Assembly (NCBI GenBank): GCA_029882335.1
Contig: JAOUKW010000127.1
Coordinates: 1-10,273 of the forward strand
Origin: Candidatus Heimdallarchaeota archaeon
Lineage (GTDB): Archaea > Asgardarchaeota > Heimdallarchaeia > Heimdallarchaeales > Kariarchaeaceae
DNA: 10,273 bases
Reading direction: 5' to 3'
The notes under the pieces were generated by a model. It worked only from the letters and a program-made list of their open reading frames with translations. It ran no database searches and had not been told where the DNA came from. This document shows, piece after piece, positions 1 through 5,901 of the stretch. Every line of letters begins with the position of its first letter. Within the stretch, counting starts at the first letter, position 1. The position numbers and the translations under genes were made by a program.

Positions 1-42
1 TACAAAGATAACAATCATAATCAGATGTTTATTTGTTTTCAT
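1..42 (-). CDS. Partial 5' end of a divergent gene, probable membrane or exported protein
   Basis: On the minus strand an ATG at 42-40 opens a frame that stays open to the window edge and encodes MKTNKHLIMIVIFV. This is a short basic start followed by a hydrophobic run, as in a signal peptide or a membrane anchor. A TATA-like box (CTTATAAT, minus strand, 74-67) is centred about 28 bases before the ATG, as expected for a leaderless archaeal promoter, and no Shine-Dalgarno sequence is visible. Only 14 codons lie in the window, so the product cannot be named. In such AT-rich DNA a hydrophobic start can arise by chance; the promoter spacing is the main support. Confidence 0.45.
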   Translation of the reverse strand, partial: MKTNKHLIMIVIFV

Positions 43-66
43 CTAGATAAATCTTAATATTTTATC

Positions 67-74
67 ATTATAAG
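67..74 (-). promoter_or_regulatory. TATA-like box for the left-edge minus-strand gene
   Basis: CTTATAAT on the minus strand is centred about 28 bases upstream of the ATG at 42. The spacing matches a leaderless start. Seen by eye only. Confidence 0.4.
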
Positions 75-160
75 ATTAGATTTAGTATTACTCTATTTTG
101 ATGATTCAAGAGAATTAAAAGTAACAATATTTGATAATTCTGTGTGAAACATGAAATGAA

Positions 161-179
161 AACCGAAATATTAAAAAAA
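161..179 (+). promoter_or_regulatory. BRE/TATA-like promoter of the Rid-family gene
   Basis: A purine-rich AACCGAAA stretch (161-168), resembling a TFB recognition element, is followed by ATATTAAAAAAA (168-179), centred about 26 bases before the ATG at 200. This predicts a leaderless transcript starting at or very near that ATG and argues against the TTG at 182, which would fall too close to the box. Confidence 0.45.
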
Positions 180-199
180 ATTTGATTCTATCAATTTTC

Positions 200-586
200 A
201 TGAGAATAAACTATAGTTCAGGATCAAAATGGGAGGAAAAATTTGGTTACTCTAGAGCAGTGAAAATCAATGGTAATCTGTATATTTCCGGCACTACTTC
301 CTTTAATTCATCAGGAGAAATTGTAGGTATAGGTGATCCATACTTACAAACAAAACAAATTATACTAAATATTCAGAACGTGTTGGATCAAGCAGGGGGT
401 AAATTAGATGATATATATAGAGTCAGAGTGTTTATAACACAAGCTGATTTTTCTGACGAAGTCCTTAAGGCGTTTTCAGAACATTTTATTGATATAAAGC
501 CAGCAGCAACATTAGTTTGTATTAGTGCATTATTAATTCCAGAAATGTTAGTAGAGGTCGAAGTAGATGCCTTCATAGGCGATTGA
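200..586 (+). CDS. Rid-family (RidA/YjgF/UK114) protein lacking the usual catalytic arginine
   Basis: This is a 128-residue protein, the normal length for a single-domain, homotrimeric, cytosolic Rid protein. Family marks visible are the N-terminal GYSRAV, the strand YISGTT (residues 28-33), the QT-Q-helix at 50-65, the AGG-L-DI--VRVFIT core (65-80), and the end LVEVEVDAF (117-125). Canonical RidA deaminates reactive 2-aminoacrylate-type imines using an arginine in a P-A-R segment. Here that segment reads KPAATLV (100-106) with Ala103 at the arginine position, which places it among the Rid subfamilies without proven imine deaminase activity. The start is taken as ATG 200, because a TTG at 182 would add six residues and lie almost on the TATA-like box. 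The gene appears monocistronic. Family assignment is firm; substrate is unknown. Confidence 0.88.
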   Translation: MRINYSSGSKWEEKFGYSRAVKINGNLYISGTTSFNSSGEIVGIGDPYLQTKQIILNIQNVLDQAGGKLDDIYRVRVFITQADFSDEVLKAFSEHFIDIKPAATLVCISALLIPEMLVEVEVDAFIGD

Positions 587-822
587 ATCGAACAATGATT
601 TTCGTTTAGTTACAGCTATGCGCAATTTCATTTGCTTTTAACAGTGCTTAATTGAATTTACATTATTTGATTTGTAAATATACGTTATTGACTCATGTAT
701 TTTATATTTATTCAATTTCCTTATTCAAACCAATTTTCATTTGTAATCTCGAATATGTTCTTAGTACTTTCAAATAAAGAATTTACATTTCTAAGTTAAA
801 TTAATGTATTAATATCATCTAT

Positions 823-981
823 TTAAGAATCAGATTCGTCTGATTGTGAAGTTGTTGAATTTATAATTATTTTAGTTGTTTTTCTTCGAAATTTAACAAT
901 TCCAATAAATAACGTTGTAAAGCTAAGACTGATGATCGTGATAAGTAAGGTGTCATGATATGTAATGTATTGAATGGTTAA
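823..981 (-). pseudogene. Possible relic: C-terminal tail of a membrane protein
   Basis: Reading the minus strand from 981 to the TAA at 825-823 gives about 52 codons with no ATG. In order they encode a hydrophobic segment (LLITIISLSFTTLFIGIV), a basic FRRKTTK stop-transfer patch, and a Ser/Asp/Glu tail ending SQSDESDS. That order fits a single-pass C-terminal anchor with a short cytosolic tail. The frame is closed by a TAA at 984-982 and the other two minus frames also hit stops within ten bases, so no intact gene exists. It may be a decayed gene end; hydrophobic stretches also arise by chance in AT-rich DNA. Confidence 0.2.
828..845. repeat. Hairpin, 7-bp stem with TTCG loop
   Basis: AATCAGA (828-834) and TCTGATT (839-845) are perfect reverse complements around a TTCG loop. 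It lies in the acidic tail of the possible relic. It has no T-tract after it, so a terminator role is not supported. Confidence 0.35.
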
Positions 982-1002
982 TTACTCAACTATTCTAATC
1001 AA

Positions 1003-1030
1003 GTATCATATTCAACTATGAATATGTTAC
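1003..1030. repeat. 28-base imperfect palindrome, 11 of 12 pairs matched
   Basis: CATATTCA (1007-1014) pairs perfectly with TGAATATG (1019-1026) around ACTA. After one T-T mismatch the pairing continues with GTA (1003-1005) and TAC (1028-1030). It could be an RNA hairpin or a dimer-bound operator. It sits about 230 bases before the gene at 1259, far for a core promoter operator, and no transcript through it is evident. Confidence 0.55.
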
Positions 1031-1202
1031 ATTCTTCATTAAAACTAACTAATCAACAATTATTCTGATGCAATTATCAAATTTCATCAAAATTTATCAT
1101 TAATCTGTTTTAATATACGTAATATGTGAGTAATATGGGTAATTTCCAATATTGTATAATAATTAAGTCAATTATGCTAGTATGTTTTTAAAGAATATAA
1201 AC

Positions 1203-1228
1203 ATTCACTCATATTGAAATTAGTGAAT
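1203..1228. promoter_or_regulatory. Candidate operator: dyad flush with the TATA box of the persulfide dioxygenase gene
   Basis: ATTCACT (1203-1209) and AGTGAAT (1222-1228) are perfect inverted arms separated by 12 bases. The right arm ends two bases before the TATA-like box, over the expected TFB-contact region. A dimeric winged-helix regulator bound here would interfere with TFB/TBP. The dyad is seen; the regulatory role is inferred. Confidence 0.35.
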
Positions 1229-1230
1229 TA

Positions 1231-1240
1231 CTTTAAATAA
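1231..1240 (+). promoter_or_regulatory. TATA box of the rhodanese-MBL gene
   Basis: CTTTAAATAA is centred about 23-24 bases before the ATG at 1259. No Shine-Dalgarno sequence is present before the ATG, so a leaderless transcript is likely. Confidence 0.6.
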
Positions 1241-1258
1241 TGAAACTAATATTTACTT

Positions 1259-2371
1259 ATGTCAGATACAATTGAAATTCATCCCGTTGATTTTCACTAC
1301 AAAATGCAAACTCAAAATCCACCATTAATCTTAGATTTGCAAGGCGAAGAAGAATATAAATCATGGAATATGTTTAATTCTGTTAATATCCCGTTTACAA
1401 CATTTATTGAAATTGAAGATTTACCCAAACAATTTCATGATCGAGAAATAGTTGCTGTATGTGGTACTGGAAATAAATCCAAAGTTGCAGTTGAAATGTT
1501 ACAAGATAAAGGGTATAATATTCGATCATTGATTGGAGGACAGAGAAATTGGAATAATAGTTTTGATAGTGTGAAGTTTAATATTGATGATACTTCTACA
1601 GAAATATACCAATTTAGACGAATGGCAAAAGGTTGTATATCATATTTAATAGTGAATGACGGAGATGCTGCATTAATCGATCCTTCAATTCACACTGATG
1701 TTTACCTTGACAAAATTGATGAACTTGGTCTGAATTTGAAGTATATTTTAGAGACACACTTACAAGCAGATCATATTTCTGGTGCTAGAGCGATAGCTGA
1801 TCGGACAGGTGCTCGGATCATGCTTTCAGCAAATGATCCTTTTCAATTTGAATTCAATAGTATAAAGAACAATGAGACTTTTCAACTTGGAAATCAACCT
1901 ATAATTCGTGCAATTGAAACTCCAGGACATACAAAAGGTTCAATGTCGTTCAGAATAAAGGATCTTGGATTATTAGCAGGTGATACTATTTTTGCAACTA
2001 GTTTTGGACGTCCAGATTTAGCAAATAAGGCAGAAGAATTTGCAAATGATTTATATGATACAATTCACACTAAAATAAGAAGGTTACCTAGAAATATGTT
2101 TATTGCCTCTTCACATATTGGTAAATTTGTTGTTGAACATTTTCATCAACCAATTACAACATCTGTTGGTCAAATAAATAACTTTGAATCCATTCATTAT
2201 AATAGAGATCATTTTATTGATTATGCTGTTAAAGCTGCTACAGATACTCCCCATCCGCCATCATTTTCAACAATTGTCAAAATAAATCAGGGAATTGTTG
2301 ATATCGATAAAGATGAGATTTTAAATTTAGAATTTGGACCTAATCGATGTTCTCTTGAAGATGAGCAGTAA
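1259..2371 (+). CDS. Rhodanese / metallo-beta-lactamase fusion, persulfide dioxygenase-like
   Basis: This 370-residue cytosolic protein has an N-terminal rhodanese domain (about 1-105) and a C-terminal metallo-beta-lactamase domain (about 115-300) of the ETHE1/glyoxalase II type. The rhodanese loop CGTGNKS (68-74) supplies Cys68, which would carry a persulfide. In the hydrolase domain THLQADH (166-172), PGHTKGS with His224, GDTIFATSFGRPDL with Asp242, and His286 in ASSHIG follow the persulfide dioxygenase pattern. The expected mono-iron triad of ETHE1 would be His167, His224 and Asp242, all present, but Gln169 replaces the usual second histidine. ETHE1 enzymes oxidise a low-molecular-weight persulfide with O2 to sulfite and thiol; here the rhodanese would move sulfur to or from that site. 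The rhodanese-first order is the reverse of bacterial fusions such as PRF and CstB. The C-terminal PPSFSTIVKINQG is usual for this branch. Persulfide substrate and O2 dependence are inferred. Confidence 0.82.
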   Translation: MSDTIEIHPVDFHYKMQTQNPPLILDLQGEEEYKSWNMFNSVNIPFTTFIEIEDLPKQFHDREIVAVCGTGNKSKVAVEMLQDKGYNIRSLIGGQRNWNNSFDSVKFNIDDTSTEIYQFRRMAKGCISYLIVNDGDAALIDPSIHTDVYLDKIDELGLNLKYILETHLQADHISGARAIADRTGARIMLSANDPFQFEFNSIKNNETFQLGNQPIIRAIETPGHTKGSMSFRIKDLGLLAGDTIFATSFGRPDLANKAEEFANDLYDTIHTKIRRLPRNMFIASSHIGKFVVEHFHQPITTSVGQINNFESIHYNRDHFIDYAVKAATDTPHPPSFSTIVKINQGIVDIDKDEILNLEFGPNRCSLEDEQ

Positions 2372-2538
2372 ATCATATTTTACATTTATTCCAGTTTTAA
2401 TATAAAGTGAAAATTGACAATCAAGCCTATTTGTGTCTGTTCATCTAGTATAAATACCGAAAATCTTTTTTGAAAATTCAAAATTATTGCTAATTTTAAT
2501 ATAGTAAATAAACATAATAATGACGATTGGTCTCAATT

Positions 2539-2548
2539 CTTTAATAAT
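2539..2548 (+). promoter_or_regulatory. TATA-like box of the LRR membrane-protein gene
   Basis: CTTTAATAAT is centred about 26 bases before the ATG at 2570, giving a leaderless start. A second good match, AGTATAAATACC (2448-2459), lies farther up and would give a leader of about 90 bases or an unrelated short transcript. Confidence 0.45.
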
Positions 2549-2569
2549 CACTAGTTAAAGTCCAATCAA

Positions 2570-3622
2570 ATGAATCAAAAAGCGATATTGAAACAATTGG
2601 GATTAAAAATTAAAAAAATAGATCAAATATGGGATGATGATCAATTGATTGAATTATATCTCTATAGAAAACACACAGGGAAAATAACAAAGTTAGATGG
2701 AAGTTTAACTACTTTTACCTCACTTAGAAAATTAGTAATAGAAGATTATGAAAATATAAACCTAAACGAAATAGATTTCTCAGAATTTCAAAATTTACAA
2801 GAATTATCACTTAGAAATAATAATTTGAGAACATTTCCAAAAGGAATAGAATATCTACAGAATTTAGTTAGGATAAATATCGATGAGAACAAATTAAAAT
2901 CTGTTCCAGAGGAAATTATGGCAATCACAACAAGAGATAAATTACTTAATCCTGAAAGAGTAAGGTTAGAATCAATAGAATTATATTGGAGAATTAAAGT
3001 GGATAAATATAAAGATAATTATCTAAATTATGATGATTATACAAAACAATCAACAAAATATCGTAAAAAGATAAGTAGATTAATCCCCGAAATTCGCTAT
3101 TTAAATCTTTATAATAAAGGAAATTGGCATAAAATTCTCAATGAAGATTATTCTTTTTCATATTTTGGTATCTTTTTGATACCTGTATATATTATGATTT
3201 ATCTTCTTATAAAAGTATGGCTAAATCCAGAGGATTATACAGAATTTACTAGCTCTGGCCCTGCTTTTCTTCCATTGTTTTACGGATTCTTATTATTGAT
3301 GATTTCTTTAGTCCTTACAAAAAGTTTCATAACACTTATTTTTGTCTACTCAATTGGATTATACCAATATTATAAAGATTTATCATTTATAACTCGGGGT
3401 AAATACAATTCAAATACTTTTGCATTAATAAAGAAATGGGCATATTCAGATAACCAATTTCTCCAACTTGGGGCAATATCTGTTTCAAGATATCTCAGTA
3501 TAGTTGGCAGTGAGGTTAGAGAAAGTATAACGTACTTAATTAAAAACGCAGGTAATAAACCACTAAAAGACTATGCGATAGAAACAAATAAATTATTAGC
3601 AAAAATACCTATTACTAGCTGA
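2570..3622 (+). CDS. Leucine-rich-repeat protein with C-terminal membrane segments
   Basis: This 350-residue protein has an N-terminal region with about three leucine-rich repeats between residues 50 and 118. Their L-x-x-L-x-L-x-x-N core is clearest in LQELSLRNNNLRTFP (76-90) and LVRINIDENKLKSVP (99-113). A charged linker of about 75 residues follows. Next come hydrophobic segments at about 197-218, 231-250 and 251-268, the last two almost continuous, so the number of crossings (two or three) is uncertain. The final 80 residues look helical and soluble, with short repeated helices (FLQLGAISVSRYL, VRESITYLI) that could be HEAT-like. There is no N-terminal signal peptide, so the LRR part is probably cytosolic, scaffolding a protein partner at the membrane. 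No enzyme motif was seen and the exact function is unknown. It has its own promoter and is flanked by gaps of 198 and 165 bases. Confidence 0.75.
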   Translation: MNQKAILKQLGLKIKKIDQIWDDDQLIELYLYRKHTGKITKLDGSLTTFTSLRKLVIEDYENINLNEIDFSEFQNLQELSLRNNNLRTFPKGIEYLQNLVRINIDENKLKSVPEEIMAITTRDKLLNPERVRLESIELYWRIKVDKYKDNYLNYDDYTKQSTKYRKKISRLIPEIRYLNLYNKGNWHKILNEDYSFSYFGIFLIPVYIMIYLLIKVWLNPEDYTEFTSSGPAFLPLFYGFLLLMISLVLTKSFITLIFVYSIGLYQYYKDLSFITRGKYNSNTFALIKKWAYSDNQFLQLGAISVSRYLSIVGSEVRESITYLIKNAGNKPLKDYAIETNKLLAKIPITS

Positions 3623-3757
3623 TAAAATTTTCAAATGAGGAATAAACATAATCGATTTCACTCATTATTGGAAAATTCAAAAATGATTGGAATAATCAAA
3701 AATAGAATGATTAAATTGTTTAAAGTAATTTAGTACAGAAACTAGAAAAGGAAATTG

Positions 3758-3766
3758 TTTATAAAC
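3758..3766 (+). promoter_or_regulatory. TATA box of the two-pass membrane-protein gene
   Basis: TTTATAAAC is centred about 26 bases before the ATG at 3788, after a purine-rich GAAAAGGAAA stretch that could be the BRE. It overlaps the upstream TTG at 3755, so that TTG cannot be in the transcript and the ATG is the real start. Confidence 0.6.
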
Positions 3767-3787
3767 AACAATAAGGAAAATACAAAT

Positions 3788-4369
3788 ATGAGTGAATATA
3801 TTAAATCCACTTGGAAGAATGATAAATTATTAAGAATTATTATTTTTTGGTTTGTTATATTATTTACAATATCGATAATTCTTCAAAATATTATAGGTGC
3901 TCCTCCTACTGAATTAGGAGAAACAATTCTAGGAGATCGTAATACTACACTTGAATTAGAAGCAAATTCAACAGTACAATATTCTGTCGCATATTCATCG
4001 GATTATAATTACTTTGCATTTAATAGTAATGTTGAAACCAGATTAATTTTAATAAAAAAATGGTTTGATACTGAAGTAAATATTTCGACTGTAGAAGAAA
4101 TTGATGTGCTTGTAAATGAGACTACTAAAAAATTTGCTACTTATCTGAAAGAAAAGACAAATATAACTGCAATCATTATTTCTCCAGAAGATGTACCTAT
4201 TAAATACGTTTTTGAATTTATAGAATTTGATAGTAATGATCGTCAATTAATTAATAATTGGAGTTTGGGATATATAATCAAAATACTTGCTGTTGTACCC
4301 TTAATTGTCAAAATATTAATTTTAATTTTAAGAAAAATTTTACATAAAAATAATAATAATGTAAATTAA
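3788..4369 (+). CDS. Small two-pass membrane protein with sequon-rich outer domain, function unknown
   Basis: This 193-residue protein is not recognised. It has a basic N-terminus, a membrane segment at about 17-36, a soluble domain of about 125 residues, a second membrane segment at about 162-181, and a basic tail rich in Lys and Asn. By the positive-inside rule both ends are cytosolic and the middle domain is outside. That domain holds six N-x-S/T sequons (Asn52, 60, 98, 110, 125 and 157), as expected for an archaeal N-glycosylated surface protein. It contains no cysteine and no visible enzyme motif, and its alternating strands suggest a small beta-rich fold. The start was moved to ATG 3788 because the TTG at 3755 lies in the TATA box. 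It might pair with a neighbouring envelope protein, but no evidence shows this. Confidence 0.7.
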   Translation: MSEYIKSTWKNDKLLRIIIFWFVILFTISIILQNIIGAPPTELGETILGDRNTTLELEANSTVQYSVAYSSDYNYFAFNSNVETRLILIKKWFDTEVNISTVEEIDVLVNETTKKFATYLKEKTNITAIIISPEDVPIKYVFEFIEFDSNDRQLINNWSLGYIIKILAVVPLIVKILILILRKILHKNNNNVN

Positions 4370-4763
4370 GATGAAAGCTAGTCATTTAGTAATAAAATCG
4401 AGTAATAAGTAAATAATAAATGGAATAAATTAATTATACTGATTTAGAATTTGAATTGATTCATATGTAGTAGTAAATATTTTTAATATTAATTTTTGAC
4501 GAGACAATTGTTATATTAGTTGTATTTGTAATACCATTTAATATAATAATATTGATGTATATATAATGATTAAAAAATAACACACAATAATTAAGACCAC
4601 ATTTATATAATAATGATTATTTATTGTTAATATAACAACAATTTGTAATAAATCTTAATAATAATACAATAAATTGTTAGATTAATGACATAAATGGTAT
4701 TTATTGTTTTAATTGTATGTTATAAAATTTAAAAATTAATCACAGTATACCAAAATAACAAGA

Positions 4764-4789
4764 TTTATATAATTATTATAGTTTATAAT
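4764..4789 (+). promoter_or_regulatory. Two TATA-like boxes before the secreted-protein gene
   Basis: TTTATATA (4764-4771) would start a transcript near 4790 and give a leader of about 20 bases carrying the Shine-Dalgarno sequence at 4800. TTTATAAT (4782-4789) is centred about 25 bases before the ATG at 4810 and would instead give a leaderless transcript. The Shine-Dalgarno match favours the first; both could be used. Confidence 0.45.
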
Positions 4790-4799
4790 CTTACTCAAA

Positions 4800-4806
4800 G
4801 AGGTGA
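4800..4806 (+). promoter_or_regulatory. Shine-Dalgarno sequence GAGGTGA
   Basis: GAGGTGA matches the archaeal 16S 3' end and ends three bases before the ATG at 4810, fixing that start. It is unusual in this window, where most first genes lack one; the same seven bases precede the secreted protein at 9969. Confidence 0.65.
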
Positions 4807-4809
4807 ATT

Positions 4810-5628
4810 ATGCAAAGAAAAATATTTCCCCTATTATTAATTGGTTTAATGTTAATGATGAGTCAGCCAACTCAAGCCGCTGCTTACGTATCTTTAACTG
4901 GTCCATCATCAGCACATACTAATACTTCGCAAACTTTGACTATCTACATATCTGGTTGTACTAACCCTTGGGGTGATCTTAAAGTTAGAATCAATTCTGG
5001 CTCATGGTCAACAATCGGTTCTTATAGTTGGTCAAGTGGTTATAATTACAAGAGTGTTTCAATTGGTTCAACAATTGGTACATATGAATATAAGGCAACT
5101 ATATATTCGTGTGATGATTTACTTATTCCTTTTGTATCAGATACACATTCAATAGCTGTATATGGACAACAATTCTCATCTCAAGGTTATACTTGGGATA
5201 AAGAAATCAGATCACAAGGAGCATCAACAGGATATTATGCAAGTGAATATTCTAAAATTACTTGGTCAACTGGTAATCCAATTACTGCTGAAGAAACTGT
5301 GTCAACTTATTTACGATGGGTAGGATTTTCTACTGTAGTAAATCCTGGCTCTTTTAATACGATAAAACTTCAATTGAATGCTAAAGTATATGCTGGTCAT
5401 TCCAGTCCTCAAAAAATGTATGCAGGAATATTTACTTCTAGTTGGACTCAATTAGGAAGTGTAGTATTAATTTCGAGTTCTAATGTATATTCTTCAGTCA
5501 CAGTGAATTTCAATGGTTTAACAAATGCAAATTATCATATTTTTATATTCTACAATGATGCATGGTCTGCCGATTGGAATACAAAAATATATGCTCAAAA
5601 TATAGGATTATCTGCACTCAATACTTAA
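4810..5628 (+). CDS. Secreted beta-rich protein, possible Ig-like fold, function unknown
   Basis: This 272-residue protein starts with a clear Sec signal peptide: MQRK, a hydrophobic core at 5-17, and a likely signal peptidase site after TQA or AAA near residues 23-25. No membrane anchor follows, so it should be released or held at the surface by other means. Residues 26-116 look like one beta-sandwich domain with alternating Ser/Thr and aromatic strands; Cys50 and Cys101 could form a disulfide. After a short link (GQQFSSQGY, about 118-126), residues 127-272 look like a second, larger beta domain resembling carbohydrate-binding or lectin-like sandwiches, with many Trp and Tyr. No catalytic motif was seen and homology to a named family is not claimed. 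Start support is strong: a Shine-Dalgarno sequence and the signal peptide agree. It stands alone between two AT-rich gaps. Confidence 0.78.
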   Translation: MQRKIFPLLLIGLMLMMSQPTQAAAYVSLTGPSSAHTNTSQTLTIYISGCTNPWGDLKVRINSGSWSTIGSYSWSSGYNYKSVSIGSTIGTYEYKATIYSCDDLLIPFVSDTHSIAVYGQQFSSQGYTWDKEIRSQGASTGYYASEYSKITWSTGNPITAEETVSTYLRWVGFSTVVNPGSFNTIKLQLNAKVYAGHSSPQKMYAGIFTSSWTQLGSVVLISSSNVYSSVTVNFNGLTNANYHIFIFYNDAWSADWNTKIYAQNIGLSALNT

Positions 5629-5901
5629 ATTATTTTATAACAAAAATAATTAATTAAAGTAAAATAATAATAAAACAATTAATCAGATTAACATCTCTTT
5701 ATTTTATTATTAGATGAAATAACCTTGATATTTATATTTTCTTAATTTAATATTAATCTTTTCCATTTTATTTTAATTTGGTTATGATGAATTTCTTATT
5801 TACAATATATTAAACTATTTTTTTTCACCTTTTTCAATATTTTTCATGTGTTTAAATAATACACTTAGTGGATAAATAAAATTAATATATGAGTTTCACC
5901 A
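5629..5901. other. 273-base AT-rich gap with a hairpin, T-tracts and the tldD promoter
   Basis: TAATAATAAAA (5665-5675) and TTTTATTATTA (5702-5712) are perfect inverted arms around a 26-base loop, 37 bases after the secreted-protein stop. T-rich runs at about 5817-5843 resemble archaeal T-tract terminators. Either could end the upstream transcript. No small gene was found. Confidence 0.35.
5851..5880 (+). promoter_or_regulatory. TATA-like boxes of the tldD-tldE operon
   Basis: TTTAAATAA (5851-5859) would start transcription near 5880, giving a leader of about 20 bases with no Shine-Dalgarno. TAAATAAA (5873-5880) is centred about 25 bases before the TTG at 5902, which fits a leaderless TTG start. 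The choice between them cannot be made from sequence. Confidence 0.4.

Larger units (their letters stand above)
587..1258. other. 672-base gene-free stretch with inverted repeats and a possible gene relic
   Basis: All frames on both strands are short here. What it holds: a minus-strand open stretch (823-981) that reads like the tail of a membrane protein, a small TTCG-loop hairpin (828-845), a long imperfect palindrome (1003-1030), and the dyad and TATA box serving the gene at 1259. Bases 587-822 and 1031-1200 show nothing I can name: no tRNA-like cloverleaf and no long repeat. Confidence 0.5.
4370..4809. other. 440-base very AT-rich gene-free stretch
   Basis: There is no reading frame of note on either strand. 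It holds weak inverted repeats that may be chance in such AT-rich DNA: AACAATTT (4637-4644) with AAATTGTT (4671-4678), and TTGTTATATTA (4508-4518) with TAATATAACAA (4628-4638). A TATA-like TTTATATAATAA (4602-4613) has no gene at the right distance. The last 50 bases carry the promoter of the secreted-protein gene. Confidence 0.5.

Noticed and set aside
2448..2459. TATA-like AGTATAAATACC as a promoter of a small RNA or of the LRR gene
   Set aside because: Good match, but no gene lies at the right distance and a closer box serves the LRR gene; kept only as a note.
2520..2558. Short frame MTIGLNSLIITS before the LRR gene
   Set aside because: Only 12 residues, overlaps the promoter of the next gene and has no ribosome binding site.
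3635..3733. Plus-strand small frame of 32 basic residues starting MRNKHNRF
   Set aside because: No TATA box at leaderless distance and no Shine-Dalgarno; its composition is what AT-rich non-coding DNA gives.
4049..4246. Minus-strand frame inside the two-pass membrane protein gene
   Set aside because: Antisense shadow of a better-supported gene, with no promoter and no domain features.
4508..4678. Inverted repeats in the 440-base gap as a possible origin or attachment site
   Set aside because: Arms are short, purely AT-rich and scattered, with no Cdc6/Orc1, integrase or tRNA gene nearby.
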